Shown: in pieces, positions 24,082-32,430 of the stretch
Layout: every line of letters starts with the position of its first letter
Position numbering within the stretch: position 1 is the first letter of the stretch
Assembly: GCA_017521195.1 (NCBI GenBank)
Contig: JAFXGP010000085.1
Location: 1-44,680 of the forward strand
DNA from: Lachnospiraceae bacterium
Lineage (GTDB): Bacteria; Bacillota; Clostridia; Lachnospirales; Lachnospiraceae
DNA length: 44,680 nucleotides
Direction: 5' to 3'
The notes under the pieces: generated by a model
Seen by the model: only the letters and a program-made list of their open reading frames with translations
Database searches by the model: none
What the model was told of the DNA's origin: nothing
Program-made: the position numbers and the translations under genes

Positions 24082-25806
24082 TCAATCCATCTCTAGCCCC
24101 ATTACTAATTGCGATATAATGTCACTTATTTCTGCACAAATATCTTCTGCTCTAAAAGTTGTCAATAATATGTTAAGTGTACATTTCACTCCATATTCTT
24201 TATTCATCCACTGATTTATCTTTTTTAACAACTTTTTACCACTAACCAATGCTAGTTTATTATCAAGTCCCTTCCACTTTTTTTTCATAAATTCTCTAGC
24301 TTCCTTATTTGCAGTGCTATGATCAATTTTTCTGTACTTCACGATATGTTCAGCATATTGGTCAAACACATCATCACTAAACGTATCCACCAAATCTTCC
24401 AAATTTTTAAGGAACTCTTCATATCCACTTGTGCGAACGGGTAACAACCTAAAAAGTACTTTAGGCTCAATAATATAATTTTCTATTTCTTTTCGTTCCC
24501 AAATATGTAACATTAATTTGTTTTTTTTCGCCATTCGCATTTTTTCTTCTAACAAATCTGCCGGAAAATAATCCCTATCTAGAATGCACATACACGAGAT
24601 ACTCCCCCGTGTTTCCTCATAAAACAATTTAGAAGCTCCAAATGCTTCCTGTAAATTATTAAATCCGCCTAATGATACATGCGGAAGATTATTAATTGAT
24701 TCTGCCAACTTGGGATATAATATATCTGCATATTTAGCTAATATCTTTAAATCATCCCCCTCTACAAAAATACATTTTCTTGCATTTCCTATTCTTGTCA
24801 ATGACAAATTATTTATTGAACCAATATTGTCAACAATTTTTTGAACTGCTTTCATATCTGTCGCATAAGACATTTGACGTTTTCTTTTATCTATCGTGAT
24901 AATATTTTTAGACTCAACTTCCGCAATTATTTCTACTGAGTGAGTTGCTATAATTGTCTGTGGATATCTCTTTTGTATTATTCTTATTAGTTTGCGCTGT
25001 AAATCAGGGTGCATATATACATCCGGTTCATCTAAAATAATTGTAGTACAGCCTTTCGTTCTGCTTAAAAACCACATTATTTGTAACCACATTTGCAAGC
25101 CACTTCCCATCAAACCCAATTCAGCTAAAAATCGTGAATCACTAACGAATAGTTTTATAAATTCGTCCTCAGCAAAATTATATATAATCTCTTTAATTTT
25201 AAGACCAGGCCACGTTCTTTCTGACAAGTCTACAAACTCTTTCCAATAATCTTCTTTATATTGATAAATTTCATTTCTAAAATGTCTAGAAAACAAGTAA
25301 CTGTCTTTATCACTTTCCACTGTATCAGAAGCAAGACGCTTTTCATTTTCCTTAATTAATCCCAATTGCGGCATAATTTCAACTGATTCAATTTCACATA
25401 ATTCCGCTTTACTTTTACTTGTAATATTTCTGCCATCAATATCATAAACACAAGCATACGCATAAGATGAATTCAAATAAATAATTATTTTATTTCCACT
25501 ATCTAAAAACACCGTGATTTTTGCGATTTTGTCTTCATACAGATAAACTATTCCTCTTAAATCAATTTTTATTTTTTCTACATCAAGTTTAAATCCTTTG
25601 ATTTTTAAGCCTGTACCAAACTCCCCCGGTAATTCTTTATAAATTGCTTTTGTTGATTTTCGTATTGCCAACGCAACTAGTCTTAATGCCTCAATCAAAG
25701 AAGACTTTCCTGCATTATTTTTTCCAACAAACACTGCTATTTCTTTAAGTTTAATTTGTGTTTTTTCAAAACATCTATAGTTTTCTAATTGTATAATATC
25801 TATCAC
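24082..25806 (-). CDS. OLD-family AAA ATPase with TOPRIM nuclease domain
   Basis: A 574-residue protein with an ABC/SMC-like ATPase head and a C-terminal TOPRIM domain. Seen are Walker A GKNNAGKSS (28-36), a signature-like GLMGSGLQ (231-238), Walker B TIILDEPD (255-262) and the H-loop THS (288-290). The TOPRIM residues are Glu349 in FVEGDD and the acidic pair in ILDRDYF (Asp410, Asp412). This layout is that of overcoming-lysogenisation-defect (OLD) nucleases, including anti-phage types such as GajA. No UvrD-like GajB partner is present; instead a Fic gene ends 15 bases upstream on the same strand. The roughly 130-residue C-terminal tail is helical and unassigned. Nuclease activity is inferred. 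Confidence 0.85.
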   Translation of the reverse strand: MIDIIQLENYRCFEKTQIKLKEIAVFVGKNNAGKSSLIEALRLVALAIRKSTKAIYKELPGEFGTGLKIKGFKLDVEKIKIDLRGIVYLYEDKIAKITVFLDSGNKIIIYLNSSYAYACVYDIDGRNITSKSKAELCEIESVEIMPQLGLIKENEKRLASDTVESDKDSYLFSRHFRNEIYQYKEDYWKEFVDLSERTWPGLKIKEIIYNFAEDEFIKLFVSDSRFLAELGLMGSGLQMWLQIMWFLSRTKGCTTIILDEPDVYMHPDLQRKLIRIIQKRYPQTIIATHSVEIIAEVESKNIITIDKRKRQMSYATDMKAVQKIVDNIGSINNLSLTRIGNARKCIFVEGDDLKILAKYADILYPKLAESINNLPHVSLGGFNNLQEAFGASKLFYEETRGSISCMCILDRDYFPADLLEEKMRMAKKNKLMLHIWERKEIENYIIEPKVLFRLLPVRTSGYEEFLKNLEDLVDTFSDDVFDQYAEHIVKYRKIDHSTANKEAREFMKKKWKGLDNKLALVSGKKLLKKINQWMNKEYGVKCTLNILLTTFRAEDICAEISDIISQLVMGLEMD

Positions 25807-25821
25807 TGTTCTCTTCCTCTC

Positions 25822-26961
25822 TTACGTATCCTTCCTCAATATCCCTAAATACTCCTCATACGCAAACACCCTATTTCTCGCCGCATTGGTTGTTTCCTGC
25901 AAAATATCAAGTTCCACAAGCTTCTTCACAGCCGTAGCTACTGTATTATAACTAATATCTAATTCCTTAGCAGTTCTCTTAATATCAATAATAGGATACT
26001 GCTCGATATAATCAAACACAGCTCTTAAATTATCTTTACTTCTAGTCGTTTTCGGAAGTTTTTCTATATTTGTATCATGCAACGTAGAAAGCTGACGAAT
26101 TGCTTCCAAAGAATCCGATGCTGCTTTACTCACTGCCTCCAAAAAGAATCTTATCCATTGTTCAAAGTTTCCACTTCTTCTAACTTCACTAATTCGATCA
26201 TAATATTCTATCTGGTTCTTTTTCAAAAAATACGATATATAAATGACCGGTTTAGCAAGCAATCCCTGCTCCATCAGATAAAGGAGTATCAAAAGTCTTC
26301 CGATTCTTCCGTTGCCGTCCAAAAACGGATGTATTGTTTCAAACTGATAATGAATCAATGCAACTCTAATCAATGGATCATAATCCGTATTCTCATTAAT
26401 ATATTTTTCCAAATCAGACATTGCGTTTTGCATATCTTCTACATTTGGCGGAATATATCTTGCATCTTTTAATGAACAGTTGGCAGGCCCAATCCAATTC
26501 TGAGAATGTCTGAATTCTCCCGGAGTTTTATCCTGTCCGCGAACATTCTCCATTAATACTTCATGTATTTCTCTTATTAATCTGCAACACAAAGGTAATC
26601 TTTCCAGACGTTTCAATGCATACTGTGTTGCTTTCACATAATTAATAACATCTGAAACGTCAAGATTTGCGTTTGCTTCCACCTCTGGATCTAATACATC
26701 ATCAAGAGTACACTGTGTGCCTTCTATTTGTGAGGAAATTAATGCTTCTTTTCTAACATACATTGATATAAACAAATCCGCATTAGAAATTAACTGTGAT
26801 GCAGTATCAAGTTTTACAAGTTGTTTATTGGCATCTATTAAAAGTTTTACAATCTCTTCATCCATTTCAATTTCAGGCATAGGTGGTAGTGGATTTGGTT
26901 TAAAAGATTGATAAGTAGCCTCTCCTGTTAAATTGTCAACATATATTCCTGCTCGATTCAT
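25822..26961 (-). CDS. Fic family protein with C-terminal winged helix
   Basis: A 379-residue Fic (AMP-transferase-type) protein. The N-terminal Fic_N region carries the class II inhibitory helix SSQIEG (76-81), whose Glu normally blocks ATP binding. The active-site motif HPFLDGNGRIGR is complete at 211-222, so AMPylation chemistry should be possible. Residues about 310-379 form a helix-turn-helix/winged-helix domain that could bind DNA. It is the first gene of a two-gene operon with the OLD-like nuclease, with a TATAAT promoter bracketed by four repeat copies. GAGGTG lies 8 bases before ATG. Target protein is unknown; an autoregulatory role for the winged helix is inferred. Confidence 0.9.
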   Translation of the reverse strand: MNRAGIYVDNLTGEATYQSFKPNPLPPMPEIEMDEEIVKLLIDANKQLVKLDTASQLISNADLFISMYVRKEALISSQIEGTQCTLDDVLDPEVEANANLDVSDVINYVKATQYALKRLERLPLCCRLIREIHEVLMENVRGQDKTPGEFRHSQNWIGPANCSLKDARYIPPNVEDMQNAMSDLEKYINENTDYDPLIRVALIHYQFETIHPFLDGNGRIGRLLILLYLMEQGLLAKPVIYISYFLKKNQIEYYDRISEVRRSGNFEQWIRFFLEAVSKAASDSLEAIRQLSTLHDTNIEKLPKTTRSKDNLRAVFDYIEQYPIIDIKRTAKELDISYNTVATAVKKLVELDILQETTNAARNRVFAYEEYLGILRKDT

Positions 26962-26973
26962 ACATTTTCACCT

Positions 26974-27071
26974 CTTTTTGAAATAACTACATTTATTATA
27001 TCTCTTTTATTTCAAAAAGTCATTATGTTTTTGAAATAAAAACGCTTATTTCTGTATTTTATTTCAAAAAG
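26974..27071. repeat. Four operator-like repeats at the Fic promoter
   Basis: Copies of CTTTTTGAAATAA or its reverse complement occur at 26974-26986, 27007-27019, 27028-27039 and 27059-27071, in alternating orientation. They form two inverted pairs with 20- and 19-base gaps, separated by 8 bases. The first pair brackets the -10 box of the Fic gene. Confidence 0.88.
26995..27000 (-). promoter_or_regulatory. -10 box of the Fic-OLD operon
   Basis: A consensus TATAAT on the minus strand, 33 bases before the Fic ATG. The -35 region (ATGACT at 17 bases) is weak and lies next to repeat copy 2, so repressor binding would block it. Confidence 0.6.
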
Positions 27072-27118
27072 TCCCTTTCACAAATGTTATAACTGCCTTT
27101 GTAATATCTGCTTATTTC

Positions 27119-28381
27119 TTAATTATGCTCTAACATATTCTCTATAAAAATCCCATACCCTCTCGTTGGATCATTCACCAGCACATGCGTGACCGCACCC
27201 ACCAGTTTGCCATCCTGAATAATCGGACTGCCGCTCATCCCTTGCACTATTCCACCGGTCAAATCTAATAATCTCTCATCTGTAACTTTCAGTTCTAGTC
27301 CCCGATTAATATTTTCATCTTCCTGATGAATAGACGTAATTTCCACTTCAAACAATTCAGGTTCTGTAGACAATGTACATAAAATCTGTGCTTTTCCTTT
27401 TTTAATTTCCTGTTTTAAGGCGATTGGCACCGCTGTCTCTTCCAAGCCAATCTTTTGCTGCTCCAAAAATCCATAGACACCCTTTTCGGTGTTATGATAG
27501 ATTTCTCCAAGTTTATATTTATTGGAATAGGCAATTACTCCTGTCAGTTCTCCCGGACTTCCTTTGCTTCCTTTGGTAATGGATATAATGTCCGCTTTGT
27601 ATAAACCACCTTCTTTCATTTCCATAAGATTGGTGGTATCTGTATCATTAATCCCATGTCCCAAAGCCCCGAAATACCCGCTTTCATCAGCAAAAGTAAG
27701 GGTTCCGATTCCTTGGGCATTATCTCTTATCCAAATTCCCAATTTATATTCTCCTGTTTTATCTTCTATCGCTTGTACCTCTACATACTGATAGTTCTCC
27801 TCCCTACGGACTCCCAAAACCATTTTTTTCCCTTCACATTCTTCAATCATATTTATTAACGATTCTTTATTTTCCACCTTTTGCTGATTTACTTCACAGA
27901 TATAGTCTCCGGGCAATAATATGTTTTTTGCAGGCGAAACTTTTTTACCATTGACAGACTGAAAACTTCCCGTATCAATTACTAAAACACCTTCCGTTTG
28001 AACATATATCCCCACAGGATATCCTAATGGTGTTACTTTTTTTCCTTGAATGACACTAACTGCAGTCTCTTTAAATGGAATGAAACCAAACAAATCTACT
28101 TCCATAGTGTAAGTATCCTCTGCTTCTCCATAAAAAGTAATCTCCCGGTTCAAATCTACATTTACCTTCCCTTGCGATGCATTTTTATATATCGTTGCCG
28201 TTGCCGGAACATAAAATTCCAAGCCTTGTTCAACACCGGCTCTCACATGTATGTTGGAAGGTACCCTATTCCATGTATCCCAGATCCAAAAAACACCGGA
28301 AAATAACACAATTAAACAAAGGCAGAAATATAAAAACAATTGATATGTCCTTCCTTTTTTCGTTCTCTTATCAATTTTCAT
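27119..28381 (-). CDS. spoIVB: SpoIVB serine peptidase
   Basis: Forespore-secreted protease that signals to the mother-cell sigma-K/SpoIVFB checkpoint or, in clostridia lacking it, to late spore maturation. The 420-residue protein, from the ATG with AGGAGG 9 bases upstream, has one N-terminal membrane anchor (13-32), a PDZ domain (about 120-205) and the S55 peptidase domain with catalytic His242 (ALGHGI) and Ser383 (GMSGSP). Two in-frame upstream starts overlap or precede the ribosome site and are rejected. The last 40 codons are unusually GC-rich and are duplicated as a relic at 23851-23972. A terminator separates the gene from recN, so it is probably transcribed by its own sporulation promoter. 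Confidence 0.93.
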   Translation of the reverse strand: MKIDKRTKKGRTYQLFLYFCLCLIVLFSGVFWIWDTWNRVPSNIHVRAGVEQGLEFYVPATATIYKNASQGKVNVDLNREITFYGEAEDTYTMEVDLFGFIPFKETAVSVIQGKKVTPLGYPVGIYVQTEGVLVIDTGSFQSVNGKKVSPAKNILLPGDYICEVNQQKVENKESLINMIEECEGKKMVLGVRREENYQYVEVQAIEDKTGEYKLGIWIRDNAQGIGTLTFADESGYFGALGHGINDTDTTNLMEMKEGGLYKADIISITKGSKGSPGELTGVIAYSNKYKLGEIYHNTEKGVYGFLEQQKIGLEETAVPIALKQEIKKGKAQILCTLSTEPELFEVEITSIHQEDENINRGLELKVTDERLLDLTGGIVQGMSGSPIIQDGKLVGAVTHVLVNDPTRGYGIFIENMLEHN

Positions 28382-28422
28382 CGCCGTCATCCTCCTACTG
28401 TATCCTGAAACAGACTTTCCCA

Positions 28423-28452
28423 CAAAAAAAGGATGTACTCTCGTACATCCTT
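28423..28452 (-). terminator. Terminator after recN
   Basis: AAGGATGTAC and GTACATCCTT form a 10-bp stem around a 4-base loop, followed by eight T on the minus strand. It lies between recN and spoIVB and uncouples the housekeeping operon from the sporulation gene. Confidence 0.9.
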
Positions 28453-28477
28453 CATAGTATGTGAAACTATTCTGTTT

Positions 28478-30172
28478 TTAATTTAAATTCTGTTTTGTTT
28501 TTGTTGCCAAATCTTTCAACTCTTTTGCATTACTGATTACAGCCTCTGTTACTTCCGAGCCACTAAGCAATCTGGCAATTTCTTCCAAAATCTGCTGTTC
28601 TTGTAACTCAAAGATTTCCGTAACACTTCTTCCCTCTTTTGCGCTCTTTTCAATCATAAAATGAGCATCTGCCATAGCTGCAATCTGAGGCAAATGTGTA
28701 ACACAAATCAACTGATGTTCTTTTCCGAGAACTGCCATTTTTTCAGATACCTTCCAGGCTGTCTTACCACTGATTCCTGCATCAATTTCATCAAAAATTA
28801 ATGTTCCGATATCCTCTTTATCTGCCATAACAGATTTAAGGGCAAGCATAATTCTGGAAAGTTCACCTCCGCTGGCAACCTTACTGATGGATTTCATCGT
28901 TTCCCCCGGATTTAAAGAAATTATAAAATCTACATCATCATATCCGTCACTTGAAATAGTCTGCTCATCCACAATTACCGGAATTTCAAATTCTACAGAA
29001 AGAAAATTCAAGTCCAGCAATGCATTTTTCAATTTCTCCTGCAACTGCACTGCATTTTCCTTACGGCAATCAGACAACTCTTTACATAATTCGATAACTT
29101 GATCATATTTCTTCTGTTTTTCATTTTCCAGATTTAAAATATAATTTTCATAATCAGCAAGTTGCTGTAGTCTGGCTTCCTTTTCTTCTTTATATTCAAA
29201 GATTTCCTCTACCGTATTTCCATACTTATCTTTTAAATAATTATACAAATTCAATCTTCTTTCAACCAAGTCAAACTCACCCGGTTCAAATTCCAAACTG
29301 TTCTGATAATCTACAAGACTTCTGTTAAAATCATTTAACAGGTTATCTATTTCTTCTAGCTGCTCTGTTAATTCCTGCACTTTTTCATCATAAGATGCTG
29401 CCTGTTTTAATTCTTTCACTGCTCTGCCAATGCTATCCCCGGCTGCATTTCTTCCGGTATAACCGGTACAATCATAGGCAACAGACACATTTTCTGCAAT
29501 TCTCTTGCTGTTTACCATTTTATGGTATTGCTCTTCCAAATCTTCGTCTTCTCCGTTTTTAAGAGCCGCATTTTCAATTTCTTCAATTTCATAAGTAATC
29601 AAAGAAATCTCCCTTGCTCTTTCTTTTTCATCTACCACGGATTCGTCCAGTTCTTTGCATACTTTTTTGTATTCTGCATATGCTGTTTTTAATTTTTCTT
29701 TTATATTGCCTAATTTTTCTCCGCTATATTCATCCAGAATCTGGGAATATCTTTTAACATTTAAAAGTTCTTTGTTATCATGCTGACCATGAATATTAAT
29801 AAATAACGAAGCTAATTCTTTTAACTGTTTTTGACTGACCGTAATGCCGTTTACCTTGCACAAACTTCTTTCCGGCATTAATTTACGCATAATAATAACC
29901 ATTCCGTCATCTTCTAACGGAATGTCCATTTCTGTCAATATCTGTTCTTGTTCTTTAGAATCGGTTTGGAAAACCAACTCCACCAAAGCATATTCAGCAC
30001 CATTTCTTATTAAAGTTTTATCTGCTTTTGCTCCCAATGCAAGATTTACGGAACCCATGATAATAGATTTTCCCGCACCGGTTTCACCGGTCAAAATATT
30101 TAAACATTTTTTAAAAAACACTTCTGTTTCATCGATTAGTGCCAAATTCTTAACATGTAAACTAATTAACAT
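28478..30172 (-). CDS. recN: DNA repair protein RecN
   Basis: SMC-like ATPase that gathers DNA ends during double-strand-break repair. In 564 residues it has Walker A GETGAGKS (29-36), a long coiled-coil middle (about 160-370) with a hydrophobic break, then the signature VASGGELSRIMLA (about 447-459) and Walker B LIFDEIDAGISG (about 475-486). This is the full RecN plan. It lies 39 bases after argR, as in most Firmicutes, and ends in a strong terminator. SOS control cannot be judged; no LexA box was identified. Confidence 0.97.
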   Translation of the reverse strand: MLISLHVKNLALIDETEVFFKKCLNILTGETGAGKSIIMGSVNLALGAKADKTLIRNGAEYALVELVFQTDSKEQEQILTEMDIPLEDDGMVIIMRKLMPERSLCKVNGITVSQKQLKELASLFINIHGQHDNKELLNVKRYSQILDEYSGEKLGNIKEKLKTAYAEYKKVCKELDESVVDEKERAREISLITYEIEEIENAALKNGEDEDLEEQYHKMVNSKRIAENVSVAYDCTGYTGRNAAGDSIGRAVKELKQAASYDEKVQELTEQLEEIDNLLNDFNRSLVDYQNSLEFEPGEFDLVERRLNLYNYLKDKYGNTVEEIFEYKEEKEARLQQLADYENYILNLENEKQKKYDQVIELCKELSDCRKENAVQLQEKLKNALLDLNFLSVEFEIPVIVDEQTISSDGYDDVDFIISLNPGETMKSISKVASGGELSRIMLALKSVMADKEDIGTLIFDEIDAGISGKTAWKVSEKMAVLGKEHQLICVTHLPQIAAMADAHFMIEKSAKEGRSVTEIFELQEQQILEEIARLLSGSEVTEAVISNAKELKDLATKTKQNLN

Positions 30173-30211
30173 ATGTACTCCTTACTCTTCTCTCCAGTAA
30201 GTCACATGATT

Positions 30212-30661
30212 TTATTTCAGCATCTCTGCTATCTTATTCATAACACTCTGGGTATCCTCATTGGTACGCAATGCAGCCATGATAGTGTCGTCCCCTGCTA
30301 TACTTCCTACTACCTCTTCCATTTCCATGGCATCAATTGCTGCTGCTACGGCCATTGCCATACCGCTTACAGTTTTAATCACCAAAATATTCTGTGCTTT
30401 ATCCATGGAAACAAAACCATCTTTTAATACCCTGATATACTTTGCACTTAAATGAGTCTCTTCTTGTTTAAGTACCACATATTTTTGTCTTCCTTTTCCA
30501 CAAGACACTTTGGATAATTTCAAGGCCCTGATATCTCTGGAAACGGTTGCCTGAGTTACCTGAAACCCTTCCTTTCTCAGTCTGTCTGCCAATTCCTCCT
30601 GGGTTTCAATTTCATACTTATCTACTAATTCCACAATTTTCTGATGGCGATTACTCTTCAT
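30212..30661 (-). CDS. argR: Arginine repressor
   Basis: A 149-residue ArgR/AhrC regulator. The N-terminal winged helix (1-70) includes the recognition-helix segment QVTQATVSRDIRAL (34-47). The C-terminal domain (about 80-149) makes the arginine-binding hexamer, with the GTIAGDDTI-type motif seen as GSIAGDDTIMAAL (118-130). It represses arginine biosynthesis in the presence of arginine. It occupies the conserved site between nadK and recN; no arginine genes are in the window, so its targets are elsewhere. Confidence 0.96.
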   Translation of the reverse strand: MKSNRHQKIVELVDKYEIETQEELADRLRKEGFQVTQATVSRDIRALKLSKVSCGKGRQKYVVLKQEETHLSAKYIRVLKDGFVSMDKAQNILVIKTVSGMAMAVAAAIDAMEMEEVVGSIAGDDTIMAALRTNEDTQSVMNKIAEMLK

Positions 30662-30718
30662 TTAAAACCTCTCTCATCGTTTGTAACTATTCAATCCCAT
30701 CCTGAAAATCATCCATAG

Positions 30719-31534
30719 TTACATTTTTTTATGTAAAATTTCAAGAAAACTTTCTTTGCTTAATTTTACAATTTTTGTTGTATTCTCAGCCTTGGAAATG
30801 ATGATTTTATCTCCTGTTTCCATCGGAATTCTGCCACTTCCATCAGAATTAGCTTCCAACTGCAAAATACTTCCATTATGCCCATTATCTATCTCTATTT
30901 CCACACAATCCTCTACCTTAAGTATAATACTTCTGGCATTTAAAGTATGGGCACAAATCGGCGTAAGAACAATTAATTTTGCTTCCGGCTCTACTATCGG
31001 GCCCCCGGCAGACATATTATATCCGGTGGAACCTGTAGGAGTAGAAATAATAATCCCGTCAGCTTTCCATTTACACAAAAACTGACCATTAACAAATATT
31101 TTCAATGGTACAATTCTTAAAGGGCCGCATCTTGAAATGGTAATATCATTTAAGGCCGGTGAAAGTTCTTCTACACAACCTTTTCTTTCGATACGCCCCT
31201 GTAGCATAATTCTTTCACCCAAAGCATATTCATCACAAATTAATTGTTCCAGTGCTTCTTCCAGATTATCCAATTCCATCTCTGCTAAATATCCCAGTGT
31301 TCCCAAGTTAACACCAATCATAGGAATATTTTTCCCGGCAATCCCACCGGCAGCCTGTAACATAGTTCCGTCACCGCCCAGAACCAACATACAATCCACA
31401 TCTTCTTCCAAAGCTCCGGCAGCTTTTAAGGTGATACACCTTGCTCCCCGGCTTTCCAAATACGAACTGATTCGATTGGTAACCGTCATATCCGGGTCCT
31501 TTGTTTCGTTTATTACTATTCCAAATTTCTTCAT
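30719..31534 (-). CDS. nadK: NAD kinase
   Basis: Phosphorylates NAD to NADP with ATP or polyphosphate. The 271-residue protein has the GGDGTM motif (53-58), the conserved NLGTLGYL segment (about 75-82) and the TPTGSTGYNMSAGGPI region (about 164-179) that holds the NAD site. It starts 12 bases before the end of tlyA on the same strand and is followed by argR after 57 bases. This placement between tlyA and argR is standard in Firmicutes. Confidence 0.96.
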   Translation of the reverse strand: MKKFGIVINETKDPDMTVTNRISSYLESRGARCITLKAAGALEEDVDCMLVLGGDGTMLQAAGGIAGKNIPMIGVNLGTLGYLAEMELDNLEEALEQLICDEYALGERIMLQGRIERKGCVEELSPALNDITISRCGPLRIVPLKIFVNGQFLCKWKADGIIISTPTGSTGYNMSAGGPIVEPEAKLIVLTPICAHTLNARSIILKVEDCVEIEIDNGHNGSILQLEANSDGSGRIPMETGDKIIISKAENTTKIVKLSKESFLEILHKKM

Positions 31535-31545
31535 TATTTCCTCAT

Positions 31546-32430
31546 TTATAAGGACGTATGTGCTTTTGTCACCGTCTCTTTTATCAAATATAAATTCTTC
31601 TCTTCTCTGCCAAATCCCTCTCGTTTTTCTAAAGCTTCCTGTAGGGCAGACTCTACATAACTTTCGGTATAATCAATTACCTCTTGATTCTTTTCCGGAT
31701 TTTTTTCGATATAAATCAAATATTCAATATTTCCTTCCGGTCCTTTAATAGGAGAATACTCCAGACCAAGAACCTGAAATCCTAAGATATCTGCCAAAGT
31801 GTATATTTTCTCTATCACTTCCTGATGCACACTTTGTTCTCTGACAACACCTTTTTTACCAACTTTCTCTTTCCCTGCTTCAAACTGGGGTTTAATTAAG
31901 CAAACCATCTGACCATGGTCCTTCAAAATTTTTCTGGCAGGCAACAAAATTTTACTTAAAGAAATAAAGGATACATCCACCGATGCAAAATCTAAATCAT
32001 CCTGAATATCTTCTCTGGTAAGATAACGGAAATTTGTTTTTTCCATACATACAACACGTTCATCATTTCGCAGGCTCCAAGCCAACTGACCATGTCCTAC
32101 ATCTACAGAATATACTTTTCTTGCCCCGTTCTGAAGCATACAGTCCGTGAAGCCTCCTGTGGACGCACCAATGTCCATACAAACTTTACCTTCCAACGTA
32201 ATCGTAAACTGAGCCATTGCTTTTTCTAATTTCAATCCGCCACGGCTTACATACTTCAAAGTATGTCCTTTTACTTCAATCGTAGATTTTGCCGGATCAA
32301 AAGTAGTTCCTGCTTTATCTTCTCTCTGTCCATTTACAAATACATTGCCGGACATAATGATTGCTTTTGCTTTTTCTCTGGATGCTGCAAATCCCTGCTC
32401 TACCAGCAATACATCTAATCTTTCTTTCAT
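31546..32430 (-). CDS. tlyA: TlyA family rRNA 2'-O-methyltransferase
   Basis: A 294-residue protein: an S4 RNA-binding domain (residues 1-62, with LVEQGFAASREKAKAIIM) followed by an FtsJ/RrmJ-like SAM methyltransferase domain (about 70-260). The SAM motif is MDIGASTGGFTDCML (about 81-95), and the KDKE-type catalytic residues can be placed around Lys residues in LEKAM, the Asp in DVSFIS and the Lys in IKPQFEAGKEKVG. In other bacteria TlyA methylates 16S and 23S rRNA and affects capreomycin susceptibility. It directly follows dxs with no gap, so translation is likely coupled. Confidence 0.93.
   Translation of the reverse strand: MKERLDVLLVEQGFAASREKAKAIIMSGNVFVNGQREDKAGTTFDPAKSTIEVKGHTLKYVSRGGLKLEKAMAQFTITLEGKVCMDIGASTGGFTDCMLQNGARKVYSVDVGHGQLAWSLRNDERVVCMEKTNFRYLTREDIQDDLDFASVDVSFISLSKILLPARKILKDHGQMVCLIKPQFEAGKEKVGKKGVVREQSVHQEVIEKIYTLADILGFQVLGLEYSPIKGPEGNIEYLIYIEKNPEKNQEVIDYTESYVESALQEALEKREGFGREEKNLYLIKETVTKAHTSL

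Noticed and set aside
26974-27071. Small CRISPR array
   Set aside because: The repeat is only 12-13 bases, alternates in orientation and has 8-20 base gaps; this fits operators, not CRISPR.
31137-31748. 203-residue plus-strand open frame opposite nadK and tlyA
   Set aside because: Antisense to two conserved genes, no ribosome site, serine-rich shadow composition.
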